32,917 nucleotides of DNA, taken from the NCBI GenBank assembly GCA_014379515.1, contig JACMLR010000014.1, forward strand, positions 1 to 32,917. The letters are read 5' to 3'. The position numbers and the translations under genes are program-made. Positions 7,938-14,960 of this stretch are shown here, one piece after another; positions within the stretch are counted from its first letter, which is position 1; every line of letters begins with the position of its first letter. A model generated the notes under the pieces. The model had not been told where the DNA came from. It worked only from the letters and a program-made list of their open reading frames with translations, and searched no databases. The stretch is from Chitinophagaceae bacterium. Its GTDB lineage: Bacteria; Bacteroidota; Bacteroidia; Chitinophagales; Chitinophagaceae.

Positions 7938-8969
7938 TCATTTTTGTTTGAATGCATTCCACCCTTGTGCGGTAATTGCATGTTTACTTCCACCCTTCGT
8001 AATAATGTGGGCAGGTTCTGATGCATCCGTCATATACCCGATCACACTTATTTGTTCATTTAGAACGAGTTTTTCATATTCAGATTGTGGAATGGTGAAA
8101 AGCAATTCATAATCTTCGCCACCGCTTAATGCGCAGGCAGTTGGGTCGATTTCAAACTTGAAAGCAGCCGCCTTCATATCTTCTGAAATCGGAATTTTCT
8201 CTTCGTATATCACGCAGCCAAGCGCACTTTCCTCACACAAATGGAGAATTTCAGAACTTAAGCCATCACTAATATCCATCATTGACGATGGCGTGATATC
8301 ATTTTCCTTGAAAAACTCGATTACCTCTTTCCGTGCTTCCGGCTTCAACAACCGTCCTATCACATATGATTCATTCTCCAGATCTGGTTGCACTTTAGGG
8401 TTCTCAACAAAAATTCGTTTTTCTCTTTCAAGAAAAAGCAGTCCAACATAGGCTGCGCCAAGGTCGCCACTGCAACATAACAAATCACCTTTTTTGGCGC
8501 CGCTCCGACGGACAAATGCGCCGGGCGCTACCTCACCAATTGCAGTTACGGAAATGATAAACCCTTTCTGGGAAGAAGCCGTATCACCTCCAATAAGGTC
8601 GACACCATACTTTTCACATGCTGCGTATACCCCCTCGTAAAATTCTTCTACAGCCTCAAGCGGAAATCGGTTGCTAATTCCAATGCTCATCGTGATTTGG
8701 GTGGGAATGGCGTTCATGGCGTAGACGTCACTCAGATTCACAACCACACTCTTGTAACCAAGATGCTGCAATGGAGTATAACCGAGATCAAAATGAACCC
8801 CTTCGATTAGCAGGTCAGTTGTAATAACAGTTTGCTTCCCAAAATGATCGATGATTGCGGCGTCATCACCTACACCCACGATCGATGAAACGTTTTGTAA
8901 TTCTATGTTTTTGGTAAGATGTTTTATCAACCCAAATTCGCCAAGGTTGTCGATTTCTGTACGCTCCAT
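7938..8969 (-). CDS. thiL: thiamine-monophosphate kinase
   Basis: ThiL phosphorylates thiamine monophosphate to the active cofactor thiamine diphosphate using ATP. The 343-residue protein carries the PurM/AIRS-fold signatures: VGVGDDAAII (residues 31-40), TDLLIEGVHFDL, LSDVYAMNA, LIGGDTASS, SGDLGAAYVGLL, the Mg/ATP motif MDISDGLSSEI, and SGGEDYELLFT near the C-terminus. The N-terminal ERTEIDNLGEFGLIKHL is the usual ThiL start. No other thiamine gene is nearby and no TPP riboswitch is seen in the short upstream region. It is the first gene of a two-gene unit with the S41 peptidase. A weak -7-like TATCTTCG lies about 10 bp upstream on the coding strand. Confidence 0.96.
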   Translation of the reverse strand: MERTEIDNLGEFGLIKHLTKNIELQNVSSIVGVGDDAAIIDHFGKQTVITTDLLIEGVHFDLGYTPLQHLGYKSVVVNLSDVYAMNAIPTQITMSIGISNRFPLEAVEEFYEGVYAACEKYGVDLIGGDTASSQKGFIISVTAIGEVAPGAFVRRSGAKKGDLLCCSGDLGAAYVGLLFLEREKRIFVENPKVQPDLENESYVIGRLLKPEARKEVIEFFKENDITPSSMMDISDGLSSEILHLCEESALGCVIYEEKIPISEDMKAAAFKFEIDPTACALSGGEDYELLFTIPQSEYEKLVLNEQISVIGYMTDASEPAHIITKGGSKHAITAQGWNAFKQK

Positions 8970-9033
8970 AAAAACGAAGATACATAAGGAAGCCTAGATA
9001 CCTTAAGCGCTATAGGTGGGAGTTAATTACGCG

Positions 9034-9549
9034 TCAGGCTTCTACCAATTTCTTCAAACTGGCAAGTCCCTCAACGAATTGCTTGTGTAGCCCTTTGGTT
9101 ATTGCAGGTCCGAGTAAGCGGCCGACGGGAAATGGAAACTCGCCATTATTCGACCAGGTCACTTTTGTATCGCCGCTACCCCATTCTTCCAATAACCAAT
9201 CATCACTGGCTTTGGATTTAAACGGCTTTACAAATTCAAGGTTGAAATGCACATGTTTGCTATCAAGATCGCGAAGGGTTAAGCTACCTTCTCCAACTTT
9301 TCTACCTTTCCAGGCATACTTATGACCGGCTGTATGCGGAGTTCCAGTGATTGTACCCACGGCACTTGGGTCGCTTTGCTGCCATGGATTCCATTTTGCG
9401 TAATGGTTCAGGTCAGCAATCTTGTCCATCACTTCGCGGACACTGCGATGAATAATTGTCGTTTTCTCGATATGATACCGGCCAGGCAACATCATCGCCA
9501 TAACCAGCAAAAAAAGGATTAAACCAACAATGATATAGACAACAATCAT
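9034..9549 (-). CDS. SRPBCC (polyketide cyclase/START-like) protein with N-terminal membrane anchor
   Basis: A 171-residue protein with one N-terminal hydrophobic helix (about residues 2-22, VYIIVGLILFLLVMAMM) followed by a SRPBCC/Polyketide_cyc2-type domain. The domain is recognised from IHRSVREVMDKIADLNHYAKWNPW, GTPHTAGHKYAWKG, VHFNLEFVKPF and a C-terminal helix ending KQFVEGLASLKKLVEA. Such domains bind hydrophobic ligands; the specific role is unknown. The N-terminal helix suggests membrane attachment. It lies between thiL and the nfu terminator on the same strand, with 64 bp to thiL, so partial cotranscription is possible. Confidence 0.82.
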   Translation of the reverse strand: MIVVYIIVGLILFLLVMAMMLPGRYHIEKTTIIHRSVREVMDKIADLNHYAKWNPWQQSDPSAVGTITGTPHTAGHKYAWKGRKVGEGSLTLRDLDSKHVHFNLEFVKPFKSKASDDWLLEEWGSGDTKVTWSNNGEFPFPVGRLLGPAITKGLHKQFVEGLASLKKLVEA

Positions 9550-9608
9550 GTTCAGCTGCTTTGGATGGAAGTTAGGTCATTCAATATATATGCCCAAACC
9601 ATAGACAT

Positions 9609-9632
9609 AAAAAAGCCCCGCGGGTGCGAGGC
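9609..9632 (-). terminator. Rho-independent terminator of the Nfu-type gene
   Basis: On the minus strand GCCTCGC and GCGGGGC form a GC-rich stem with one mismatch and a short loop, followed by six T residues. It lies 29 bp after the stop of the Nfu-type gene, the position expected for its terminator. Confidence 0.75.
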
Positions 9633-9660
9633 ATTCTTATAAAATCAATCGTAAAAAATA

Positions 9661-10257
9661 TTATTCAGCTTCCGCAACAACTTCTTTTACTTCAGGAATC
9701 ATTCGCTTCATCATCCCTTCAATACCAGCTTTCAACGTAATCATTGAAGATGGGCAACCACTACAACTACCCTGCAGCATCAGATTCACGACACCATCAT
9801 CATAACTTTTAAACTGAATTGCACCACCATCCATTTCCACGGCTGGCTTTACATAATTCTCGAGCAATTCCTTAATGCGCTTGACAACATCATCATCATC
9901 GGCAGAAACCAGATTCGAACTTTCCTGTTTCATCCCGGCTACTTCTTCTTCATTTACTACTGCTTTATTTTCTTCGAGATATTCTTTTAGAAAGTGGCGG
10001 ATAGTGGGGATCACATCGCTCCATTCTGTTTCGGTCGTTTTCGTCAACGTAACAAAATTGCTCGCGATAAAAACCGACTTAATAAAAGGAAAACCAAACA
10101 ACTCGACAGCCAGTGGCGAAGGCTTCGCACTTTCCGTATCGGGGAAATCAATGCTTTTGCCTGGGTACAACAATTTATTTGCAACAAACTTCATCGTCTC
10201 CGGGTTCGGAGTCATCTCCGTATAAATGCTGATAACCGGATTCCCTGTTTTAATCAT
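9661..10257 (-). CDS. Nfu-type iron-sulfur cluster scaffold/carrier (Nfu_N plus NifU C-terminal domain)
   Basis: A 198-residue Nfu protein that carries and delivers Fe-S clusters to target enzymes. The N-terminal Nfu_N domain (IYTEMTPNPETMKFVANK, later LFGFPFIKSVFIASNFVTLTK) covers about residues 10-95. An acidic linker of about 30 residues follows, and then the NifU C-terminal domain with VKPAVEMDGGAIQF and the CSGCPSS cluster-binding motif (Cys165 and Cys168). Both cysteines are present. The ATG at 10257 is chosen; an upstream TTG at 10287 would place a promoter-like box inside the gene. It is not a nitrogenase-linked NifU, since the IscU-like domain is absent. It appears monocistronic, with its own terminator. 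Confidence 0.92.
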   Translation of the reverse strand: MIKTGNPVISIYTEMTPNPETMKFVANKLLYPGKSIDFPDTESAKPSPLAVELFGFPFIKSVFIASNFVTLTKTTETEWSDVIPTIRHFLKEYLEENKAVVNEEEVAGMKQESSNLVSADDDDVVKRIKELLENYVKPAVEMDGGAIQFKSYDDGVVNLMLQGSCSGCPSSMITLKAGIEGMMKRMIPEVKEVVAEAE

Positions 10258-10275
10258 AAATCTCAAATTAGACTG

Positions 10276-10283
10276 CAAAGATA
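10276..10283 (-). promoter_or_regulatory. candidate -7 box of the Nfu-type gene
   Basis: The minus strand reads TATCTTTG, an exact match to the Bacteroidota -7 consensus TAnnTTTG, 18 bp upstream of the preferred ATG. No convincing TTTG -33 box was found at the normal spacing, so this is only a candidate. Confidence 0.4.
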
Positions 10284-10329
10284 ACAAAAGGCATGACGAA
10301 AGGTTTTTGAAATCGGGAAAAGGATTGAA

Positions 10330-10420
10330 TTGCGAATGGCGAATGACTAATGTGCGAATTCCTTGATTCGATCAGGCCTTAATTCCAAATGTGCGAAATA
10401 TGCGAAATGTGCGAAATGCC
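10330..10420. repeat. intergenic repeat: TGCGAATGGCG element plus 9-bp tandem units
   Basis: The intergenic region between the Nfu-type gene and the MerC-domain gene contains TGCGAATGGCGAATG near 10331, TGTGCGAAT near 10351, and then three consecutive 9-bp units AAATGTGCG / AAATATGCG / AAATGTGCG at 10387-10413, followed by AAATGCC. The first 45 bases of the window hold a degenerate copy of the same pattern on the other strand. No CDS is convincing here; the plus-strand frame through it simply reads the repeat. Confidence 0.6.
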
Positions 10421-10494
10421 TTATGTGTAGAAGTTCGGAATTCTTCGGTCATTTGCGCCCTGGCAAGAGCCTTCCTCTTATTCCGCGAGACATC

Positions 10495-10887
10495 TCAATG
10501 TTCGCAGTCCTCGGCGTGAGCGTGATTGTGAACCCTACACATCCGGAAATTTCGCAAGTGAGCCATCACGATTAATAACACTGCAACTGTAAGCAGCGGG
10601 ATTTGGTAGTGATGCCATACCTGTTTTGCCACGAGGAAAAGCATCCCCGCCAGGAAAATGAAGAATGGAACAAGGCTATGATGATGCTTGCGATAACCAT
10701 GAAGCAATGAGTAGGTCCCGATCACAAAAGCAAGAACAATCATAAAATACTCAAATGCGAGATTGTGGATAATGTTCACTCCTAAAACAGGCAGACTGGT
10801 TAAGATCAATGGGAGGATAGCGCAATGAATCGCGCAAGCAAGTGAAGCCGAAATTCCGAGGGCATCCCAATTAATCCTAAATCGCAT
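10495..10887 (-). CDS. MerC domain-containing membrane protein
   Basis: A 130-residue inner-membrane protein of the MerC family with about four transmembrane helices. The N-terminal segment contains the paired-cysteine motif LACAIHCAILP (Cys18 and Cys22), the family hallmark in mercury-resistance MerC. The C-terminus is His-rich (VHNHAHAEDCEH), suggesting metal binding. No merR, merA or merP is nearby, so mercury resistance is unlikely. MerC-domain proteins in Bacteroidota are often found beside Fur-family genes, and one is at 11692. The ATG at 10887 is preferred over a TTG at 10923 because the promoter and palindrome lie in between. A Fur/Zur-like operator overlaps its promoter, so control by metal availability is likely. 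Confidence 0.82.
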   Translation of the reverse strand: MRFRINWDALGISASLACAIHCAILPLILTSLPVLGVNIIHNLAFEYFMIVLAFVIGTYSLLHGYRKHHHSLVPFFIFLAGMLFLVAKQVWHHYQIPLLTVAVLLIVMAHLRNFRMCRVHNHAHAEDCEH

Positions 10888-10891
10888 GCTA

Positions 10892-10923
10892 CAAAGATAA
10901 TCGTTCAATTTAAAGTTATGCAA
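10892..10923 (-). promoter_or_regulatory. candidate promoter of the MerC-domain gene
   Basis: On the minus strand a TTG (10923-10921) is separated by 21 bp from TATCTTTG (10899-10892), fitting the Bacteroidota sigma-A pattern TTTG-N19/21-TAnnTTTG. The -7 box ends only four bases before the ATG at 10887, so the mRNA may be nearly leaderless or the true start slightly downstream. Confidence 0.55.
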
Positions 10924-10933
10924 CTTTGTTGCA
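10919..10933. promoter_or_regulatory. 15-bp palindrome, candidate Fur/Zur-type operator
   Basis: TGCAACTTTGTTGCA is a perfect inverted repeat: 6-bp arms TGCAAC/GTTGCA around three bases. It covers the -33 element of the MerC-domain promoter and lies between that gene and the SCO1-fur unit. Fur-family regulators bind short palindromes at promoters, and a Fur-family gene is 0.8 kb away. The link to that regulator is inference. Confidence 0.55.
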
Positions 10934-10979
10934 AATTATTTGTTGAGTTATTATCGCTTCATTCCAGATCGGGGCGAGT

Positions 10980-10987
10980 TAACTTTG
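10980..10987 (+). promoter_or_regulatory. candidate -7 box upstream of the SCO1 gene
   Basis: TAACTTTG matches the Bacteroidota -7 consensus TAnnTTTG and lies 19 bp upstream of the ATG at 11007. A matching TTTG -33 box is not clear. Confidence 0.4.
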
Positions 10988-11006
10988 CTCTCATAATTTT
11001 GAAGAA

Positions 11007-11657
11007 ATGCGAAAGAAGTGGGTCTTGTATACATCATTTTTTGTGCTGTTAGCAGTTGGTTTTTATTTTGTTATGACCAAAGTAATACCTGGTTATGGCG
11101 ATGTGAAACTGCCCGTTTTAAGTCATGTGAAGCCATTCACCTTCACCAACCAGGACGGGAAAAAGGTGAGCGAGCGCGATCTGGAGGGTAAAGTCTATGT
11201 TGCCGAATACTTTTTCACCACTTGCACAGGCATCTGCCCGAAGTTGAATTCAAATATGAAGGAGGTGTATGAAGACTTCAAGGATGAAACAGGATTGGTG
11301 ATTCTTTCTCATACCAGCGATCCGGATACTGATAGCGTACCTGTACTGAAACGGTATGCAGATTCTATGCAGGTAAATACACAACGCTGGTGGTTTGTGA
11401 CCGGTCGCAAAGACAGTCTCTACAACTCAGCGCGGGTTAGTTATTTACTTGATGATCCAAAAAACAATTTTCAACAAATCGATGACCAATTCCTCCATAC
11501 CCAGTTCTTTGCGTTGGTCGACAAAGCGGGACAAGTAAGAAAAATTTACGATGGCTTAAAGGACGATGAAGTTCGCGAGCTTAAACAAGACATTGCGAAG
11601 TTGATCAAAGAGCCTGTGTCACGAAAGCACTTCTCGAATAATCTGTTTGGAAACTAA
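11007..11657 (+). CDS. SCO1/SenC family copper chaperone-like protein
   Basis: A 216-residue thioredoxin-fold protein of the SCO1/SenC/PrrC family, which helps load copper into the CuA site of cytochrome c oxidase or acts in redox control. One N-terminal transmembrane helix (about residues 7-24) anchors it with the domain outside the cytoplasm. The copper ligands are intact: CTGIC (Cys73 and Cys77) and the conserved His at 164 (FLHTQFFALVD). The spacing matches functional SCO proteins. It is 34 bp upstream of the Fur-family gene on the same strand and divergent from the MerC-domain gene, so the locus looks metal-related. No cytochrome oxidase gene is in the window. Confidence 0.92.
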   Translation: MRKKWVLYTSFFVLLAVGFYFVMTKVIPGYGDVKLPVLSHVKPFTFTNQDGKKVSERDLEGKVYVAEYFFTTCTGICPKLNSNMKEVYEDFKDETGLVILSHTSDPDTDSVPVLKRYADSMQVNTQRWWFVTGRKDSLYNSARVSYLLDDPKNNFQQIDDQFLHTQFFALVDKAGQVRKIYDGLKDDEVRELKQDIAKLIKEPVSRKHFSNNLFGN

Positions 11658-11691
11658 AACGGTAACTTTAAAGGAGGATAAATAAAAACTA

Positions 11692-12108
11692 ATGGACGTT
11701 CAGATTGATTTAATCTTAAAGCGTAACCAGTTAAGTGTTACTGGAAGCAGAATGAAAATACTTGAATTGTTTCTCGAGAGCAAGGGTGCATTAGCCCATG
11801 GCGATATCGAAAAACGAACTGGTGAGAAATTCGATCGTGTAACAGTTTATCGAACACTTCAAATCTTCCTCGAAAAAGGAATCATCCATAATATTCCAAC
11901 TTCAGATAACTCGGTTCGGTATGCGTTATGTACTAACGACTGTTCGGAAGGCCATCATCACGATAATCATGTTCATTTCGTGTGTAGTGCTTGCAGTAAC
12001 ACAACATGCCTCGCTGATGTAATGGTTCCATCTGTAAAACTGCCTGTGGGATTTTCACCTGAAGAATCGCAAATGGTTGTTACAGGAATTTGTAAAGATT
12101 GTAAGTAA
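11692..12108 (+). CDS. Fur family transcriptional regulator (Zur/PerR-like)
   Basis: A 138-residue metal-dependent repressor of the Fur superfamily. The N-terminal winged-helix has the expected VTGSRMKILELFLES and RVTVYRTLQIFLEKGIIH segments. The C-terminal dimerisation/metal domain has HHHDNHVHFVCSAC (residues 88-101) and CKDCK at the end, giving two CxxC pairs for a structural zinc site. Which metal it senses (zinc, iron or peroxide via iron) cannot be decided from these motifs; linkage to MerC suggests zinc-type sensing. A perfect AAAGGAGG lies 14 bp before the ATG, unusual for this phylum. It probably shares an operon with SCO1 and may bind the palindrome at 10919. Confidence 0.9.
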   Translation: MDVQIDLILKRNQLSVTGSRMKILELFLESKGALAHGDIEKRTGEKFDRVTVYRTLQIFLEKGIIHNIPTSDNSVRYALCTNDCSEGHHHDNHVHFVCSACSNTTCLADVMVPSVKLPVGFSPEESQMVVTGICKDCK

Positions 12109-12165
12109 CCTCACCATTACGAATACACGTAATACGTTAACTTTTGTAGAACTTTTTTAAAAAAG

Positions 12166-12197
12166 AAAGCCCCGATGTAGAAACACCGGGACTTTTG
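12166..12197. terminator. imperfect bidirectional terminator-like hairpin
   Basis: An imperfect inverted repeat of the form AAAGCCCCGATGT ... ACACCGGGACTTT, with two mismatches and a 4-base loop. It is followed by TTTT on the plus strand and by a T-rich run on the minus strand. It lies between the convergent Fur-family gene and the oligoendopeptidase gene. The rest of 12109-12327 holds nothing else I can support. Confidence 0.5.
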
Positions 12198-12327
12198 GTT
12201 AAGGCTCTGATTAGTAGCTTTTTTATAATGACGACGTTTTACCGTCTTTATTTATAGTTTATTGCAAGACAAATATAGTTTGCAAATTCGAACTCGCGAT
12301 ACCTCAAAGTGGGTATTTTTTAAGGAA

Positions 12328-14055
12328 TTACGAATGAAGCAATGTGTCAATTTCACGTTTAACGAACTCCATTAGCTTTTTAATGTAAGCGGGCGAGAAA
12401 TTAAATTCAATGTCTGCACTTTTATATAATTCAGGCAATGTTTGAGTTCCACCGAGGCTTAAAGACTGCATGTAGTGGGTTAGTGCTGCATCTTTATCTT
12501 CTTTAAACTTCATCCACAATCCGATGGCACCAAGTTGAGCGATACCATATTCGATATAATAGAATGGAACCTCGAATAAATGTAACTGCCTTTGCCAGCT
12601 AAAACGCCGATACGGTTCAAGGCACGAGAAATCGATTGCCGAAGTACTGAACTCTTTCAATATCTCCATCCATTTCTCAGCGCGTTCTGCCCGTGAGTGG
12701 GCCGGATTTTCATATACCCAATTCTGAAACTTGTCAATTGTCGCGATACATGGGAAGATCGTGATCACTCTCTCGAGCTGATGTTCCTTCGCCCGCCTGA
12801 GGTCTTCTTTATCGTTAAAAAATACTTCCCAATACTCCATACTGAAAAGTTCCATCGCCATACTGGCAACTTCCGCAATTTCCATTGGGTATTCCTTGAA
12901 CGACGAGAGCTCGAGCGGATGAGCCAGGAAGGAGTGTACCGCATGCCCCCCTTCATGAACCATCGTTGTTACATCACTCATTTGGCCGGCCGCATTCATA
13001 AAAATGAATGGCGCACCTGTTTCAGCTAACGGACAGTTATAACCGCCCGGCGCCTTTCCTTTACGACTATCAAGATCAAAGCGATTCATTTCATTCATCC
13101 GGCGCAAACAATCAGCAAAAAATGGATTCAGCCGTTCGAAACATTGGATTGTTTTTTCGAGCAGTTCTCCACCTGTTTGAAACGGACGAAGTGGTGAGAT
13201 ACCGGCAGGCTGAGCTTCCGTATCCCAGGGCTTCAGTTCCGTCAGCCCAAGTTTTAGTTTTTTACGCTCATAAATATCATTGACAAGTGGAAGTATATGC
13301 TCCTTTACGGCCTGGTGAAATTGATAGCAATCTTCTTTCGCGTAATCAAAACGTCCCAGCTCTTTAAATTTATAATCACGATAGTTTTCAAAGCCTGCGT
13401 TCAACGCAACCTGCTGTCTTTTTTGGATAAGGGTGGTATATAATTCGTCGAGCGCGTCGTTGTCGAGTAAGCGGCGCTCATTGATTTTACGATAAACTTC
13501 TTCGCGTTTAGCGCGATCAGCGCTCTCCAAAAATTTTGCGGCTTGTTGCAATGTATATTCTTTTCCATCCACCTCAATAGTCATCTTGCCCGAAATAACT
13601 CCGAACTGCTGGCCAAGAACACTAAGGTCTGATTGAAGAGGAATATTTTCTTCGCGAAAAAGATCAATACTTTTTTGCACGCTGCGCAGATATGTAAAGA
13701 ACTTCGTTTGGTCCAGTTCTTTTGTAAATGGAGATTCAATCAGCTTGCGATTCAATTTATCCGCGTAAGGCTGAATGCGCGGTTGAATCTGTGTTACAAA
13801 AAAAACAAATGACTCTTCAAGTGCTTTGTTTTCGGTGTCACATGTCATTCGGATCTGGCGCCAGCAGGCATCTTCACTAAGCACTGCTTCAACTTCACTA
13901 CTGTCGATCAGCCATTGCTGAAGATCTTTTTCTGAATCTATTTTTCGGTTGAGAAGATTTACAAAGAAGGGCTCGACTGTTTCCCAGGAACTGAGTTTGA
14001 AATCTTCTGGCAAAAATTTACGCGGGATCTTTTGAATATCTGCTGTGTATTTCAT
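12328..14055 (-). CDS. M3 family oligoendopeptidase (PepF/PepB-like)
   Basis: A 575-residue cytoplasmic zinc metallopeptidase of family M3 that cleaves short peptides. The zinc motif is HEGGH (residues 367-371, within TTMVHEGGHAVHSF), with a downstream glutamate in MEIAEVASM as the likely third ligand. The C-terminal segment FEVPFYYIEYGIAQLGAIGLW is typical of the oligoendopeptidase F branch. Length and all parts are complete, and there is no signal peptide. The ATG at 14055 begins MKYTADIQKIPRKFLPEDF, the usual start. It lies 60 bp after the DUF5606 gene on the same strand. Confidence 0.94.
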   Translation of the reverse strand: MKYTADIQKIPRKFLPEDFKLSSWETVEPFFVNLLNRKIDSEKDLQQWLIDSSEVEAVLSEDACWRQIRMTCDTENKALEESFVFFVTQIQPRIQPYADKLNRKLIESPFTKELDQTKFFTYLRSVQKSIDLFREENIPLQSDLSVLGQQFGVISGKMTIEVDGKEYTLQQAAKFLESADRAKREEVYRKINERRLLDNDALDELYTTLIQKRQQVALNAGFENYRDYKFKELGRFDYAKEDCYQFHQAVKEHILPLVNDIYERKKLKLGLTELKPWDTEAQPAGISPLRPFQTGGELLEKTIQCFERLNPFFADCLRRMNEMNRFDLDSRKGKAPGGYNCPLAETGAPFIFMNAAGQMSDVTTMVHEGGHAVHSFLAHPLELSSFKEYPMEIAEVASMAMELFSMEYWEVFFNDKEDLRRAKEHQLERVITIFPCIATIDKFQNWVYENPAHSRAERAEKWMEILKEFSTSAIDFSCLEPYRRFSWQRQLHLFEVPFYYIEYGIAQLGAIGLWMKFKEDKDAALTHYMQSLSLGGTQTLPELYKSADIEFNFSPAYIKKLMEFVKREIDTLLHS

Positions 14056-14115
14056 TGGGTGTGTTTAACAAAAAAGCTGCCCTGGGTTTCAGAGCAGCTT
14101 ATTACGAATACGTTC

Positions 14116-14808
14116 TTATTTCTTTTTCGGTGCAGCTTTCTTTTTTGGAGCTGCTGCCTTTTCTTCGGCGGCTTTTTTGGGTTTCGCAGCGGCTGCCTTT
14201 TTCTTTGGCTCTGCTGATGCTGCTTTTTTTGTCGCCGCAGGTTTTTCTTCTTTCTTTTTCGCGGCTGCTTTTTTTGGCTTTTCCTCTACTACTTCCTCTT
14301 TGGCGTTCTTGGTTTCCTTAGGTTCTTTCTTTGGTGCAGGTGCTGGCTTTTCAGCTTTCTTTGCTACTTTTTCTGCTGGCTTTTCAACTACCACCTCTTC
14401 TTCAACCTCTTCCTCCTCTGGAACTTCCGATAATTTGATTTCGATGTTATTTGCTTTCAATACTGAAAACCATTTTACCATCTTCTTCATATCGCTGTTA
14501 TAAACTCTTTCGAAGTCCATATCAGGATACACTTTCTCGAAGTATGATTTAACCGCTTTCGCGTCTTTCTCGTCAGGAAGTTTGCCTCCGTCCGTGTCCA
14601 TTGCGTTGAAGATTTCAACGAGGTTCACATTCTCACGCACAGTATAAATTTCAATGCTTTCCAGATGTGAAAAGTTGTGAATGCGCGAAGAAACAAATTT
14701 TGTGCTGTTGTCTTCAAGCGAGCGAACGATGGCACCATCGCTTTTACTGCTAATCAGTTCTTGCAGGCCGGGCATTCCGGTAACAGCGATTATTTTACTG
14801 TACTCCAT
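14116..14808 (-). CDS. DUF5606 protein with Lys/Ala-rich histone-H1-like tail
   Basis: Residues 1-125 match the Bacteroidota DUF5606 family: YSKIIAVTGMPGLQELISSK, the central SSRIHNFSHLESIEIYTV, then VNLVEIFNAM and a small helical region. The function of this domain is unknown. Residues about 126-140 are strongly acidic (EEEEVEEEVVV). The last 90 residues are low-complexity Lys/Ala/Pro/Glu repeats of the KKAAAKKKEEKPAATKK kind, like histone H1 or bacterial H1-like tails, ending AAPKKK. The tail could bind nucleic acid or ribosomes; that is inference. A perfect 8-bp inverted repeat sits immediately 5' of the ATG. The gene may be cotranscribed with the downstream oligoendopeptidase. Confidence 0.85.
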   Translation of the reverse strand: MEYSKIIAVTGMPGLQELISSKSDGAIVRSLEDNSTKFVSSRIHNFSHLESIEIYTVRENVNLVEIFNAMDTDGGKLPDEKDAKAVKSYFEKVYPDMDFERVYNSDMKKMVKWFSVLKANNIEIKLSEVPEEEEVEEEVVVEKPAEKVAKKAEKPAPAPKKEPKETKNAKEEVVEEKPKKAAAKKKEEKPAATKKAASAEPKKKAAAAKPKKAAEEKAAAPKKKAAPKKK

Positions 14809-14812
14809 AAAA

Positions 14813-14834
14813 CACGTTCAGTTTTTTGAACGTG
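14813..14834 (-). promoter_or_regulatory. 5' UTR inverted repeat upstream of the DUF5606 gene
   Basis: CACGTTCA and TGAACGTG form a perfect 8-bp stem with a 6-base loop, ending four bases before the start codon. A -7-like TATCTTGC overlaps its outer end on the coding strand (14841-14834). It could be an operator or an RNA hairpin controlling translation. Confidence 0.45.
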
Positions 14835-14960
14835 CAAGATACTTTTACTGTTCATTTAAAAAAAATAGAAGGTGCGGGTTAAGAAGATTTTCCTTTCAAT
14901 AGCCCGATTTGCTTAAAACGGGGCGAAATGTCCCCTCGCAATTATTCTCGACTCATTAAG

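Noticed and set aside
9661-10257. Nitrogen-fixation NifU
   Set aside because: The IscU-like N-terminal domain is missing; the layout is Nfu_N plus the C-terminal cluster-binding domain, a general Fe-S carrier.
10387-10413. Possible CRISPR-like or minisatellite array
   Set aside because: Units are only 9 bp with no spacers, so it is not CRISPR. Reported only as a short tandem repeat.
10363-10575. 70-codon plus-strand open frame reading KCAKYAKCAKC
   Set aside because: It is produced by the 9-bp repeat and runs into the 3' end of the MerC-domain gene on the other strand; no start context or family resemblance.
10495-10887. Mercury-resistance operon
   Set aside because: Only a MerC-domain protein is present; merR, merP, merT and merA are absent and the neighbours are SCO1 and Fur-family genes.
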